Made by a program: the position numbers and the translations under genes
Notes under the pieces: generated by a model
What the model was told of the DNA's origin: nothing
What the model saw: only the letters and a program-made list of their open reading frames with translations
Databases searched by the model: none
Origin: Hemerocallis citrina
Taxonomy: Eukaryota > Streptophyta > Magnoliopsida > Asparagales > Asphodelaceae
Direction: 5' to 3'
Assembly (NCBI GenBank): GCA_017893485.1
Contig: CM030360.1
Coordinates: forward strand, 16,415,971 to 16,479,970
DNA length: 64,000 nt
Part shown: positions 54,501 to 64,000 of the stretch, one piece after another
Position numbering within the stretch: the stretch's first letter is position 1
Layout of the letters: each line of letters begins with the position of its first letter

Positions 54501-54695
54501 AAGAAAAGTAAAAATTTATTATTAAAAGGAATTCAGAATAGAAAAAATACGAATACAATAAAATCCAAAATAGAAAAAATAGAGGTTACAATTCCAGAAT
54601 ACTATTTAAGAGTATATCGTCTTGGTTAATTAATTGAAACAATAGGTTGTAGTTGGTTGCCCAAACTTCTGTATTTTGGGAAGTGGGGCTTGACA
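51525..54695 (-). repeat. Gypsy LTR, TGTCA family (5' LTR of a truncated element)
   Basis: On the plus strand it starts TGTCACGCCCCGCTTTCC and ends GGGAAGTGGGGCTTGACA. The two ends form an inverted repeat of about 27 bp. It is about 3.17 kb. The minus-strand TATA-like box is at 54277-54287, after which a CT-rich stretch (53600-54250 on the minus strand) yields only low-complexity Pro/Ser frames. The partner LTR is lost apart from possible fragments at 50276-50508. Confidence 0.8.
54277..54287 (-). promoter_or_regulatory. TATA-like box of the TGTCA-family LTR
   Basis: The minus strand reads CTATATAAATAA at about 410 bp from the LTR start. Confidence 0.5.
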
Positions 54696-55421
54696 CTTGC
54701 GTCTTTCAGATTCTTCTCCTCGGCAGTGTAGAAGTCGACCAAGTGGCCGAAGTGACACACCATCTAGAAAAAGAAGGAAAACATTCATAACATTGTACTA
54801 CAAATGGGAGATACGAAAGTTAAACTTCAAACAACACTGTACCGTCATCTGCGCTTGAGCAATCTCTAAGATGGATCTCTCGCGTGGCTCCATCTTCAGC
54901 CTCTCATGGTCAATTAGAGTAGGGATGCATTGAATCCCGTCCAAGCAAGCGGCCGAGTTGCCGAGGAAGCTCTCTTGCTGCTTCACGTCCTGTTAGGAAC
55001 ATGAATCATCTCCTGCTAGTCTCTAAGAATCGCTACAGCCTAAGTGATCAAGGGGAGAGGCATATCACTTGCTATGATAGCCACTACAAAAAAATCCCCT
55101 GCGACGGCACCAGGCGACGCTTCCAAAGGCATCCCAGTCAGAACGGTTGAGGCAGGGGAAGAGGGGTCCTGGGGAGTTAGGGGTCGGCTTGCCATCCTCT
55201 TGCGCTTCTTGGGTTCATCGCCCTTCTAGTTGCGGAGAGGCTCCCGATTCTCGATCAAGTCCTCAAAGTCCATATCTGCTTTACCTAGAAGACAAAAATG
55301 TAGAGACGAGAACTCATAATGCAAAACAATGTCATGCAAGATAGCAAAGACATCGACTAAGAAACAAGATATGGAAGGAAAAGAAAGCAATAAACCGTAC
55401 AAGGATCAACCTAGCTAAGAC
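54696..55421 (-). pseudogene. Transposase_28-type element ORF, downstream part
   Basis: It continues the minus-strand ORF region of 57182-57841 beyond the Copia-type solo LTR. Readable pieces are GKADMDFEDLIENREPLRN near 55290-55230, FLGNSAACLDGIQCIPTLID near 54960-54900, ERSILEIAQAQMT near 54880 and CHFGHLVDFYTAEEKNL near 54760. Pieces lie in different frames, some preceded by splice-acceptor-like CTTCTAG, so introns or decay may separate them. It is cut at the right end of the TGTCA-family LTR. The function is unknown. Confidence 0.5.
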
Positions 55422-56397
55422 TGTTAGGTTTCAATGGCAAACACAGATTGAATACACAGCAGAAAAATTATAAAAATTATTGAAACCTAGCCATGGATCT
55501 ATGCGAAAACCATAAATCGTGTTTAGAAATTATACCTTATGGATGGATCTGTTGTCTCCAAGATATGTTGATCACAACACTACAATGTTGCGGTGCCTCT
55601 AATGTATCCATACGAACGGATCAAAACCAAGCTTTTCTTACGCTGCGGTGCTAGCTGCTGGATGGGGCTGTTTCTCACGATCTCTTTCTCACAATTTCTA
55701 TAAAGGCTAGGGTTTTCTCGTGTGTCGCTTTTTCACAATATGTATCATATATATAGCTGCAGAAAATTAACCCTAAGAGAGTAATGAGGTCGCTGGGCTC
55801 ACAATCCGACCTGGGTCAGATTCGTGTGTGGGCCTCTGAACTTTAGTCAGCCCATTTAATCTAATTGAATGTCCAACCAATATCAGGAGTCTGAGTCTCA
55901 CTTGGATTCCTAATTAAATTCAACTTATAAATTTAAACCCCAAATTCGATTCATTCTAAGTGTGTGACCCTGTAGGTTCTCATTACGTTGATTGTTATAC
56001 TAAAATCATATTCTAGTGTTACAAATAGTGAGCGGTATCTAGCAATACATCACTGCTACTCAAGTAACGGAAATATCAGTGATTAGACATAACCTATCCG
56101 TGACCAATGTTACCGTGTAGTATAATCCCTTCTCCAAATATCTTAACTGACCACAAGGCATCGAGCGTGTCACCCTTGTATAGTTCAATCTTTGGTTTCT
56201 TGATCTCCGAGTAGACTTACTGAAAACAAATGAGCTCAATATCTCGTATTGACTCATTTGAGCATCCCATGCATTTTGTAGTCTCATTCAATCAAGGGCC
56301 CATAGATATCTCTCTTATTATGTAGGAGGGACAAATCTTATCTAAGTCACTCACATCCCTCTATATGATCTGTAGTATATCCAATAGTCGACTGTAT

Positions 56398-56903
56398 TGT
56401 AACACCCGGTGTTAAAAATATATATAAAGATATAAAAATATATAAGGTGAATGAAATGTTGGCTAATTGTATAAAGTTGGTAAAATGTTAATTAAAAAGT
56501 GAAAATTGTGTGAATGAATGGTGTATGAGGGGGGGGGGGGGGGGGGGGGGCCTACGGTAAAGGTTGGAAGAATAAAAGCACAGAATTGCTCTGTGCTTGT
56601 GTGTGGCATTTGACTTCGTCAAAAGGCATGATTCTTTTGGGGCCCGCCCGTGCTGTTGAAGTCAGTAGAGATATGTGACTGAAATCCCATATCGGTAAAG
56701 CCAAGTGACTCAGTAGCCTTTCCGGGTCCTGGTTCTAGTGTATAACATAAAAATATACATAAATAATAATGCCCATGATCAAGAGTCACCAATCCGGTTA
56801 ACCACCTTTTGAGAGGCAGCATGTGGTGGGCAGTTGTACTATACTATAAATAATTTGTGTAATAAATTGTATAAATTGTTCGAGCAGGAGCAGGGGTGTT
56901 ACA
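56398..56903. mobile_element. Solo LTR of the TRIM-like family
   Basis: It starts TGTAACACCCGGTG and ends AGCAGGGGTGTTACA, 506 bp, with the perfect duplication TGTAT at 56393-56397 and 56904-56908. Its right half is the reverse complement of the 15226 LTR (for example GATCAAGAGTCACCAATCCG and GGTTAACCACCTTTTGAGAG), so it lies opposite to the element at 15226-16975. It interrupts the Copia-type solo LTR. A G22 run is at 56529-56550. Confidence 0.9.
56529..56550. repeat. G22 homopolymer
   Basis: Twenty-two G within the solo LTR. Confidence 0.95.
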
Positions 56904-57181
56904 TGTATAATCACCTTATTATAGGTAACGTTCGATGACATTAAAATATATAACTTCTCATGTAGGGAATCAACGACATTAAAATATATAACTTCTCATG
57001 TAGGGAATCATGCACTTGAATCCCATGGTATTGAACCTACAATTCTAAGGACTTTATTTTGCTCATTTAATCATAATAAATAACACAATAAATGAAATAC
57101 CTCATATATAAAATAAATGTCATAATGCAATGTAAACTAGTAATGTCAATACACAAATGGCCTCTAGGGCATACACTAACA

Positions 57182-57841
57182 AAGACCACCTTCGAGTAGG
57201 ACTTCGTAAGTGATATCTTGCAACACAAACATCTTCAACTCGAGAAAAACGTAACTAAAACTCTTTTTCACCGTGGTCAACACCAGTTCTGCCTTCAACG
57301 TTGATGGAACCGTCCTTCTCCAAGTTGTGGGAATTCCCCACTACTCAGGACTACGAATGATGAAAAACTTCTCCCTCCAACACATGAATAAGTTGGGAAT
57401 CTCGATCACCCCCCAATTACTGTGAGGGCAAAAGTACCATTGTTCCTCTATTTTATTCAACTAGGAGATCTTGAAGTGTTGCCTAAAAGTGGTGAGCCTC
57501 AGTTCGGCTCCGAGCCTACAACACTGTAGGGAAAATCCCATTACGTGCCTCCACACGTTCGGCATAAGCTTCCTCAAACACAACCTATAACAGTTGAGAA
57601 GCTCTCTAACAAAGGGGTGAAGACGCAAACAAAGCTCTGCATAGAAGGCATTGCAAGGAAAGAAACAGTACTCATCAGACATCGTATAGCATGCTCTAAC
57701 TACAGCACCCAACAAGAGTAACCCATACTCCGAGGGGATCTCGGAGGCTGCCCTAATCATGGCAAGCTCTTCCCTTGTGAGAATAATGATAGAAAAATTA
57801 GTCTTAGTGGTGTGGACTGGGTCTGGCTTGGCATAGTCCAT
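57182..57841 (-). pseudogene. Transposase_28-type ORF (putative gypsy-type transposon domain)
   Basis: The ATG at 57841 opens MDYAKPDPVHTTKTNFS. The reading runs through EIPSEYGLLLLGA, FPCNAFYAELCLRLHPFVRE, LMPNVWRHVMGFSL and CRLG. After frameshifts it continues as EEQWYFCPHSNWGVIEIP, GIPTTWRRTVPSTL and DITYEVLLEGG near 57190. This order of IP-x-EY, LHPFVREL and P-x-W-R is the pattern I know from the Pfam family called putative gypsy type transposon (Transposase_28). Such ORFs occur in non-autonomous Tat-related plant elements. The biochemical role is unknown. The Copia-type solo LTR interrupts it at 57181. Confidence 0.65.
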
Positions 57842-58290
57842 GCCATTCCTAAGGAAATCTCGATCTACTTAAGTGTATTCCCTAATCTATTTGGGAAGTA
57901 GAAACAACTATGTTTTAAGTGCATAACCCTCTGTCTCTCTCCAGCTCAACGACCGTCTCCACAATAGTAGAACGACCAACCACGTCTTTTTCATTCTCCT
58001 CTCTAGTGAAACAGCTAGGTTCTGCATCACAGTATACCTCTAAACAAACCGCAACGGATGAAGAAACGCTTGACGAAAGGCAAGACATAACTATCGCAAA
58101 TGAGTTACTTGATCAAGCTCACAAGAACACTGAAGATACAACGGCCGATAGCACCACTTTCAAAATACCAGGCAAACCACCAGCACTTCCCGATAAACCA
58201 CCACAAGAGCGAGAGAGAGAAGCTCTCAAAATTTTGTAAAGACAGAAAGTGGAGGAAGCAAATGACCAAATGAGGGGTGAGGTTGGGTCT

Positions 58291-58299
58291 TATTTATAG
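58291..58299 (-). promoter_or_regulatory. TATA-like box
   Basis: The minus strand reads CTATAAATAAGACCC, about 450 bp upstream of the Transposase_28-type ATG. Confidence 0.45.
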
Positions 58300-59696
58300 A
58301 GTCACCAAGATCAAATTGCCATGTGGCAACATCTAAGCCATCCACATCATCCAACGATCAAAGCACTCAACACCCAAATCAACAAGGGCACATGTCCAAC
58401 AAAGAAATGCTCGATCAACAAAACAAGCAAACAACACAATGTTTGGCCGATGAAAGAGCGATTCGATAGGGTAGACCGCTCAACAAACACTTGGTCGGCG
58501 AAAACTCAAATAATCTCCAAACCAAGATAGATGATAACCAACTCGTTCGAAAATTGAAATCAACTGGGATTTTGAACTGAACGGGGTAGACCGATTAATA
58601 AACACTTAGCAGGAAAAAGCGAAGACCATAAATCAACAAGAGGCTTGGCCAAAACAAGCTCAACAAAGCTCAAAACAAAGTTCTTTGATGATGCTCCAAA
58701 ACAAACTCAAAAAAGTCCATGCTTCAACACTGCAAAAGCTTCAAGAGTTAGCTAAACTTCAACTCCTCCAAGGCTCCAACACTTGGCTAAAACCCGACTC
58801 AAGCTTCTCCAAAACCCAACTTTAGTTCAGCTAGACTCAAACCCGAGATCAGCAAGGGCTTTGAAGACAACACCCAAGCTCCTCACAACTCGACTTCCAA
58901 TCTTCCCTGACTCCAACTCATGATCAATGAGAGCTTCGAAGATAGCAACCAAAACTCAACAAGAGCTCCTTAAAAAACCTCAAAGTTGATCAAACCCAAA
59001 GCTCCATAAAGAACTTCAAACTCGGCTAAAAGCCGATAAGAAGCTTCAAAAACCAACAAAAGTTCAACTCGGTTTGAACCCAAAGCAAACAAAGAAGATG
59101 AGTTATGGTCGACGAAACCTCTTGATCACCTCTTGATTGCCTCTTGTACAGTAAAGATCCAAATCAAACTCAATACTCGATAGTCGAGCTCCAAACTCAG
59201 CCAAATTCAAGCCTCAAACAAAATTTAAAATGATGAATCTTGAAAAGTTAGTCGATGAAGACAGACCCTGGTCGCTGCGCTCTTGGTCGACAAAGGAGAC
59301 GGTCGATGTAGCCCTACTGATCGTCAAAACCCTTGGTCACCATAAGCAAGGTCACCTAAACTCTTGTTTGCCAAAACCAGGCAAGAAAGAAGGTCGACGA
59401 AGAAGCTTGATCGCCAGAAGATTGGTCAACGAATCACCTTGGTCACCCAAAACAGTTGCTCGAAGGAGAAGACGAAGAGAAGGTCATTTAAGTCTTTGCT
59501 CGTCGAAGCATAGTGGTCGACGAAGCTTCTGTGGGTACCAAAGCCTCGAGGACGACGATGGGGCTTGGCCGCACAAGTCATTGCTTGACGAAGAAGAAGA
59601 TGTAGGCAAATGGGCAGACCCAAAACCCACTCCATTTGGTTGCCAAATGGTCGGACGACAAAGCAGGCTCCCGCAATAGTCATTGACCATAGGATA

Positions 59697-59915
59697 TCTC
59701 AGAAATGCAAGCCCCAACATGATGGACACGCCAGATCAAGCCACGTTGCCACCGCTCTCCCATTCCAATTTTCCCCTGTTTGGTCCCTATCAGTGTGCAA
59801 GCTCCACCATGATGGACAAGCCAGATCGAACAATGTCGCCTTCGCTCTCCCGCTCTGCTTCTCGCCCATTTGATCCCATCAGCCCGCACAGCACATCATG
59901 ATGGGTGTGCCAGAT
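59697..59915. repeat. Tandem repeat, about 90-bp unit, about 2.5 copies
   Basis: The phrase CATGATGGACAAGCCAGATC recurs near 59718, 59808 and 59896 with about 90-bp spacing. The orientation is the same and the copies are diverged. Confidence 0.75.
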
Positions 59916-60372
59916 CGAGCCATGTCATCTGTTTCATCATGGCCCCTCCATCACCACCGTTGAACCCATTCAGCGGGCAATCCCCAGTTGATCAACGCTG
60001 AAAGCACGTCAAGTTTGATAAATTAATAAAACTTCCCCAAAAGTCAATTAAAATTCAAAAATTCAATTAAAAATTCAAAATAATAGTAATTCTTAAATTC
60101 TTAAAATCAATTAAAATTTCAAAAAAATAATTAATAATTGGGATAATTAATTTAAAATTTTGAAATGAACAATTATTAATTGGGAAAAATTATTAAAATT
60201 CGAAAAAAATATGGGAAATTCCCGAAAAATAAGAGAAGTCCAGGAAAATATTCGCCACCTCCAGAAGCTTTCAACTAGTTCTAGATATCTCTAATCATCC
60301 CTAAAAGCCAGGACGAACTACTTCCCACAAGCTAAGAAAATCATTTTATGGGAGTGGGGGGCTTATGATAAT

Positions 60373-61305
60373 GGTAAAATTTGCACCAAATCAGGGTTGT
60401 ACTATTCCAGCACAGATCTTAAAGTTTCTTCAGACAGATTAACAGTAACATGCCTCTTTAATAGGTCTGGACCTTCTTCCTGCTCATTAACAAGACATTG
60501 GCCACTTTCAAACCCATTAAAAGCGACTGGGCCCACCAAAAGAAACACCTAGCCTATGAAAGTTTGTGGATGTCCAAGTAGTCGTTGTTCCTGCATTTGC
60601 ATTCTTTCTCACCTAAACAAAATTAGTATTCATTTTTAATGAACAATTATAAGAAATATGCTCTAATTTATAGCAATAGTGACATGTGATATGATTATGC
60701 ATTGGATCATGCACACGTGCATAGTTTTGTGTTGATTTATAATTTTTTTGGTGACTATGCATATGTGTATGACAGGACTGCTTAGAAATTTGATATTGTA
60801 TTGGCTCATTATAACCAAGTTCTCGATTATCATGATATAATCTTGAATTCTTTGTAATTAGATAACTGGGTCCTTCATATTTTTCAATAATTTTCTTAAG
60901 CTCAATTATTCTATTACAAAGTCTTTTTTCTAGTCTTCTTATCGTCTTTGGTGATCTAACAAAGAGTGTTTAAAGTAGCATCAAGTATTCTATTTTGTTC
61001 AAGTGCTTCTTTACAACCTTCCACTACCTCTTCAAATTTTCTTTTGCATCATTTAAATCATTAGTGAGTTTAGCAATCTAAACATATTTCTCATGAATTT
61101 TTCTTTGATTTTCATCATGTGTTGCTAAGGATTCTTGAATTTGTTGTTTTAAATACTCATTTTCCTCTATCAACACTTCATGATCTTTTCTAAATGACTC
61201 GAATTTTTCAATAATCAAAGAATTTTTATTTTTCAACTTTTGATTTTTAGCAATGCAAGAGTCATGTGATTTATTTGACATTTATTTATATTGTCTCAAT
61301 TCACG
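60373..61305 (-). pseudogene. Copia gag C-terminal coiled-coil relic
   Basis: The minus strand gives a Lys/Glu/Asn-rich helix-type stretch at 61281-61078 (KNSLIIEKFESFRKDHEVLI, then EENEYLKQQIQESLATHDEN). It goes on beyond a stop as IAKLTNDLNDAKENLKR. Leftwards to about 60580 only scattered pieces remain. Such coiled coils between zinc knuckle and protease occur in SIRE-like and related Copia gag proteins. No catalytic motif was found. Confidence 0.55.
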
Positions 61306-62442
61306 ACTTAATTACTTTGCATAATATTTTAAACCATTACACATGTTAACTAAATCATCATAGGTGGGTTCTTCGATTACCTCTTCTTGGGGTGCTGATT
61401 GCACCTCACCATTCCCAAGAGCCATGAATCCAAAGTTTTTTGGTCTTGCTTTTCATTACTAGAATTTGAATCTAGCCATGTTGCCTTCAATGCCTTCTTT
61501 CTTAATCCTGGGTTGGAGTGGTAGTAGTCCTTATTTCTGTCCTGTGAGATGGGACAGTTTGTGCAAATATATCCCAGCTTCTTGTATTTGTAACATATGT
61601 CATCTTTTTCATTTTCTCTTCCTCCTTGAGACCTGCTATATTTTTGTGTTTGAGATACTTACGAAATTTTTTGGTTAATAGCAAAATATCTTAATCTGAT
61701 TCTTCATGATCTAACTCTGCTTTTGATGATCGTGAAGTTTCTGCTTTCATGGCAATGGTCTTTTCTTCCGCATTGGGTTCAATCCTAATATTCTGCCAGT
61801 ATCTCTTGGTTTCGGTCATTTCCGTCTCATACGTCTTCAATTTTCCTTAGAAACTGTAGTGGTCAAACCCTTTTCCTTCAAGTGTCCCCCTCATTGCGGT
61901 GGCTTTTACATCCATTCAGGCGTGAGATTGCTTAAAAAAAATTTGACCTTTCGGTCATCATCCAACCCATTACCAAAGCTCTCAAGTTCATGTGCAATAT
62001 TGTCGAAGCAGGCAAGCATCTGATCTACATTCTCTCTTGACAACATACGAAAAACATCAAACTTATAAAAGCCTTGATTAATTTTTGCTTTTACCTCAGA
62101 TGCGGTTCCTTCAAGCCGTTTTAGCATGTTGTTCCAAATTTCATACGTCGTCTTACAATTTCGCCCATATCGCATCAACTCATCATTATTTAGGCCTGCA
62201 TAGAGTGCTCCCATAGCTTTGGAATTTGCAGTTTTTAATGCTGGTTCAGATTTTGTGAAAGCTCTGTTTCCGTTACAAACAGAAATGTTTGTTTTGTTTA
62301 TGCACACGTTCCATACTTCTTCTCCAAGTATCTGAAAAAAGTGAGACATACGAACTTTCCAAACATCATAGTTTTTTCCATCAAAATATAGTGAACGTGT
62401 TAAACTTGTTCCTTTGGAGATAAATGGCTCCGATGAGTACAA
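61306..62442 (-). pseudogene. Copia gag relic
   Basis: The ATG at 62442 opens MYSSEPFISKGTSLTRSLYF, followed by the gag domain: DGKNYDVWKVRMSHFFQIL, ALYAGLNNDELMRYG, TYEIWNNMLKRLEGT, LSRENVDQMLACFDNIAHEL and KVKFFLSNLTPEW. It breaks at 61906. Further left, a degenerate zinc knuckle reads CYKYKKLGYICTNC, where a Cys and the His of the usual CCHC have become Tyr (near 61595-61550). Stops separate these parts. The order fits a Copia gag, preceded by the primer-binding site 70 bp upstream. Confidence 0.85.
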
Positions 62443-62511
62443 GTTTTCGGGAGAAGGGATTTCGGCTATTGAACCTTTTGCTCAAGCTTTTAAGCTTTTA
62501 ATAGGCACCTT

Positions 62512-62523
62512 GTTCTGATACCA
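62512..62523 (-). promoter_or_regulatory. Primer-binding site, initiator Met-tRNA type
   Basis: The minus strand reads TGGTATCAGAAC (last bases changed from GC to AC or similar), next to the LTR end. Confidence 0.85.
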
Positions 62524-62524
62524 C

Positions 62525-63487
62525 TGTAAATCACCTTGGGGGTGAATAGGATGATTGTGTGAAAATTAAAACTTTTTTAAAAAATGTGTAAAGTAAAAGA
62601 ATAGAGTAAGAGAAAACAAACAGAGCAACGAGAAAGAAATAGATATATAAATGGTTCGACCCCCAGGTCTACGTCCACACCACCTACTTATAGCAATTCT
62701 CTGCCTTAAGCATTTCACTATAGTTTAAACTCTTGTACAGTGATTTTCAAAATTCAGGCTGAGAGACCTATTACACCCACAGGTCTTCTTCAACTAAGTC
62801 CTGCAAAACTCACCGAAGTGGAAAAGAAAGAAAAACTCTTGAGATCTAAAAAGACCTTGACTGAAGAAAATAATAATATCTCTCACTCGAAGTATTGATT
62901 GAATGATTAGTTGAGAAGAGTTATGATAGCAAGGGGTGAAGAATACACTGTGGAATCGCCTCAATTTATAGAGTAGGGAAATATATCTTTCCGAAAATGA
63001 AAAGATATTTCCGAAATAGTCAGATCTACACTTGGACGGTTGACCGCAATGATGGCTCGTAAGTCGAGCGATGATCGGTCAACTGACTCATCTTTTCCAC
63101 AGAGATGAGCAGTCAACTGTTGTGACAGTTGACTGTCATTTCGTGCGGTCGACCGCTGTCTTGTAGATTCAATTTTAATTTAGCGATTTCACTTTATATT
63201 CTTTCCAAAAGTAATTTATCAATCAATACTAATTTACATGTATACTCTTCACATACACAGAAGTAAATCATCTATTTTGCTGGCTTTCTTAATGATTTAA
63301 TGCACATGTTTATTGTGAAGCATTCTTCCTTGATTTTTTAATCTTTTCTTATTCATGCCTCTTTTGCTTTTTTTGAATCGTTTGAATCTTTTATTTTAAT
63401 TTTTCTTTTCATATTTTTTCTGCAAATCTTAATTAAATATATTAGTTGTAAATGAAACTTTTTGTACACACCAAATTTAGGTCAACA
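62525..63487 (-). repeat. Copia LTR
   Basis: On the plus strand it starts TGTAAATCACCTTGGGGGTG and ends TTTAGGTCAACA, about 963 bp. It carries GGTCGACCGC-like and GTCAACTG-like palindromes at about 63038-63165, a pattern also seen in the LTRs of the Copia element at 9208-12524. Confidence 0.8.
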
Positions 63488-63669
63488 TATATCACTTTCT
63501 AAAATTGAATTTTGTGTCTATCCACATTGAAGTATGTGTAAGTTGAAGCAAATTTATCCTTCCAGCACCCTCCGAGTGTTTTTTTTATAAACTTATGCCA
63601 TTTATATACAAAAATGAGAAAAAGGTGTACTTTAAAATTTGTGGGGACAACTCCATATGCCATAATTAA
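63488..63669. other. Short AT-rich spacer, nothing recognised
   Basis: It separates the Copia LTR from the LINE fragment. No domain or clear repeat. Confidence 0.5.
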
Positions 63670-64000
63670 AGCGGCATCTTGAGGGAGTATGCCGATATTC
63701 TCCTTCAAGATCAATTAAAGTGGGCCCAAAGGGCCCGTGTTAATTGGTTGAAAGAAGGAGATGGTAACATGGCTTTCTTCCACCATTATGCTTCGCATCG
63801 CAGGCGCAACAATCATATTTCGGTAATCAAAGAGCAGAATGCAGAAATGCGTACTGACCCTGAGATTCACCAAGTTTTTCTCACCTTCTACAAGAACCTG
63901 ATTGGTTCCTCTAAATCTCCTTTGATTTCCCTGGACTGGCAGCAACTTTATGGTCCCCCGGCCGTAGATTTAACTTCGCTTGAGGCTCCGTTCACTTTGG
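63670..64000 (+). CDS. LINE (L1-type) ORF2 fragment, endonuclease-RT linker, runs off window
   Basis: LINE ORF2 copies itself by target-primed reverse transcription. The frame is open from 63670 to the window end without a stop. It reads REYADILLQDQLKWAQRARV, then NWLKEGDGNMAFFHHYAS, RRRNNHISVIKEQ and FLTFYKNLIGSSKSPLISL. The phrase W-x-K-x-GD-x-N-x-x-FF is the hallmark just before the RT domain of plant L1-type LINEs. The left side is truncated, because TAA lies just upstream at 63667. The RT itself must lie to the right of the window. Whether the full element is intact cannot be told. Confidence 0.8.

Larger units (their letters stand above)
55422..57181 (-). mobile_element. Copia-type solo LTR with nested insertion
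   Basis: On the plus strand it starts TGTTAGGTTTCAATGGC and ends GGGCATACACTAACA. The perfect target duplication AAGAC is at 55417-55421 and 57182-57186. No internal region exists, so it is a solo LTR. Its own length is about 1.25 kb after removing the nested LTR. The minus strand begins TGTTAGTGTATGCCCTAGAG, a familiar Copia LTR start in plants. A phrase of about 36 bp (GACATTAAAATATATAACTT and onward) is repeated in tandem at about 56938-57009. Confidence 0.88.
57842..60372 (-). other. 5' region and LTR-like sequence of the Transposase_28 element
   Basis: Upstream of the ORF on the minus strand lie a non-coding leader and a TATA-like box (58291-58299), then about 2 kb of degenerate Ser/Lys/Leu-type repeats (AGCTTC, AACTCGGC and CCAAGC words). 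The outer end at about 60350-60372 reads GGGGGGCTTATGATAA, which resembles a Tat-type LTR start (TTATCATAAGCCCCCC) on the minus strand. I cannot identify a partner LTR or a primer-binding site. Confidence 0.45.
60373..63487 (-). mobile_element. Partial Ty1/Copia element (5' LTR and gag)
   Basis: Read on the minus strand: LTR (63487-62525), Met-type primer-binding site, gag relic, coiled-coil region. The trace is lost near 60373, before any integrase core. No second LTR and no target duplication are found. It belongs to the Copia clade whose LTR ends CCTATTCACCCCC and then TTTACA; a fragment of a similar LTR is at 6376-6495. Confidence 0.8.

Noticed and set aside
57919..58239. Plus-strand frame of 106 codons
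   Set aside because: It lies antisense in the leader upstream of the Transposase_28-type ORF, has no domain, and is Ser/Thr-rich by composition.

Overview
This window looks like repeat-rich nuclear DNA of a flowering plant, probably a eudicot. I find no intact host gene. Nearly everything recognisable belongs to plant LTR retrotransposons: Ty3/Gypsy of the Tat type and the Tekay/Del chromovirus type, and Ty1/Copia. There are also a short TRIM-like element, a MITE, a small Helitron and one LINE fragment. Primer-binding sites are mostly the plant initiator-Met-tRNA type (TGGTATCAGAGC). All coding regions carry stops, frameshifts or deletions. The species cannot be named from the sequence.

Layout. 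1-5892: a minus-strand Tat-type Gypsy derivative with a decayed gag, no pol, and long 115-bp tandem arrays in its 3' untranslated part. 5893-9202: LTR fragments and unassigned AT-rich DNA. 9208-12524: a complete but internally deleted Copia element with a perfect 5-bp target duplication. 13060-15200: an old Copia pol relic. 15226-16975: a TRIM-like element carrying a MITE in one LTR and a Helitron in the other. 18797-50275: a plus-strand Tat-type Gypsy element that was hit repeatedly. Its RNase H gene is split by a solo LTR (20828-37563, duplication AAGTA), which is itself split by a Tekay chromovirus (23767-36503). A second Tekay chromovirus (about 37841-47800, minus strand) split it again before the integrase. 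50276-54695: LTR and gag of another Gypsy family. 54696-60372: a minus-strand element with a Transposase_28-like ORF, interrupted by a Copia-type solo LTR (duplication AAGAC) that itself holds a smaller solo LTR (duplication TGTAT). 60373-63487: part of a Copia element. 63670-64000: a LINE ORF2 fragment running off the right edge.

Most noteworthy are the two Tekay-type elements, which share features I do not know from this clade. First, each LTR family carries two tRNA-like modules (A box, B box, T-run) downstream of the TATA box. Second, a 93-nt GT-AG segment with an in-frame amber stop lies exactly between gag and protease and looks like a retained intron; the other copy has lost the GT. 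Third, an extra acidic, coiled-coil ORF lies between the primer-binding site and gag. These are inferences from sequence reading only; alignments and transcript data would decide them.
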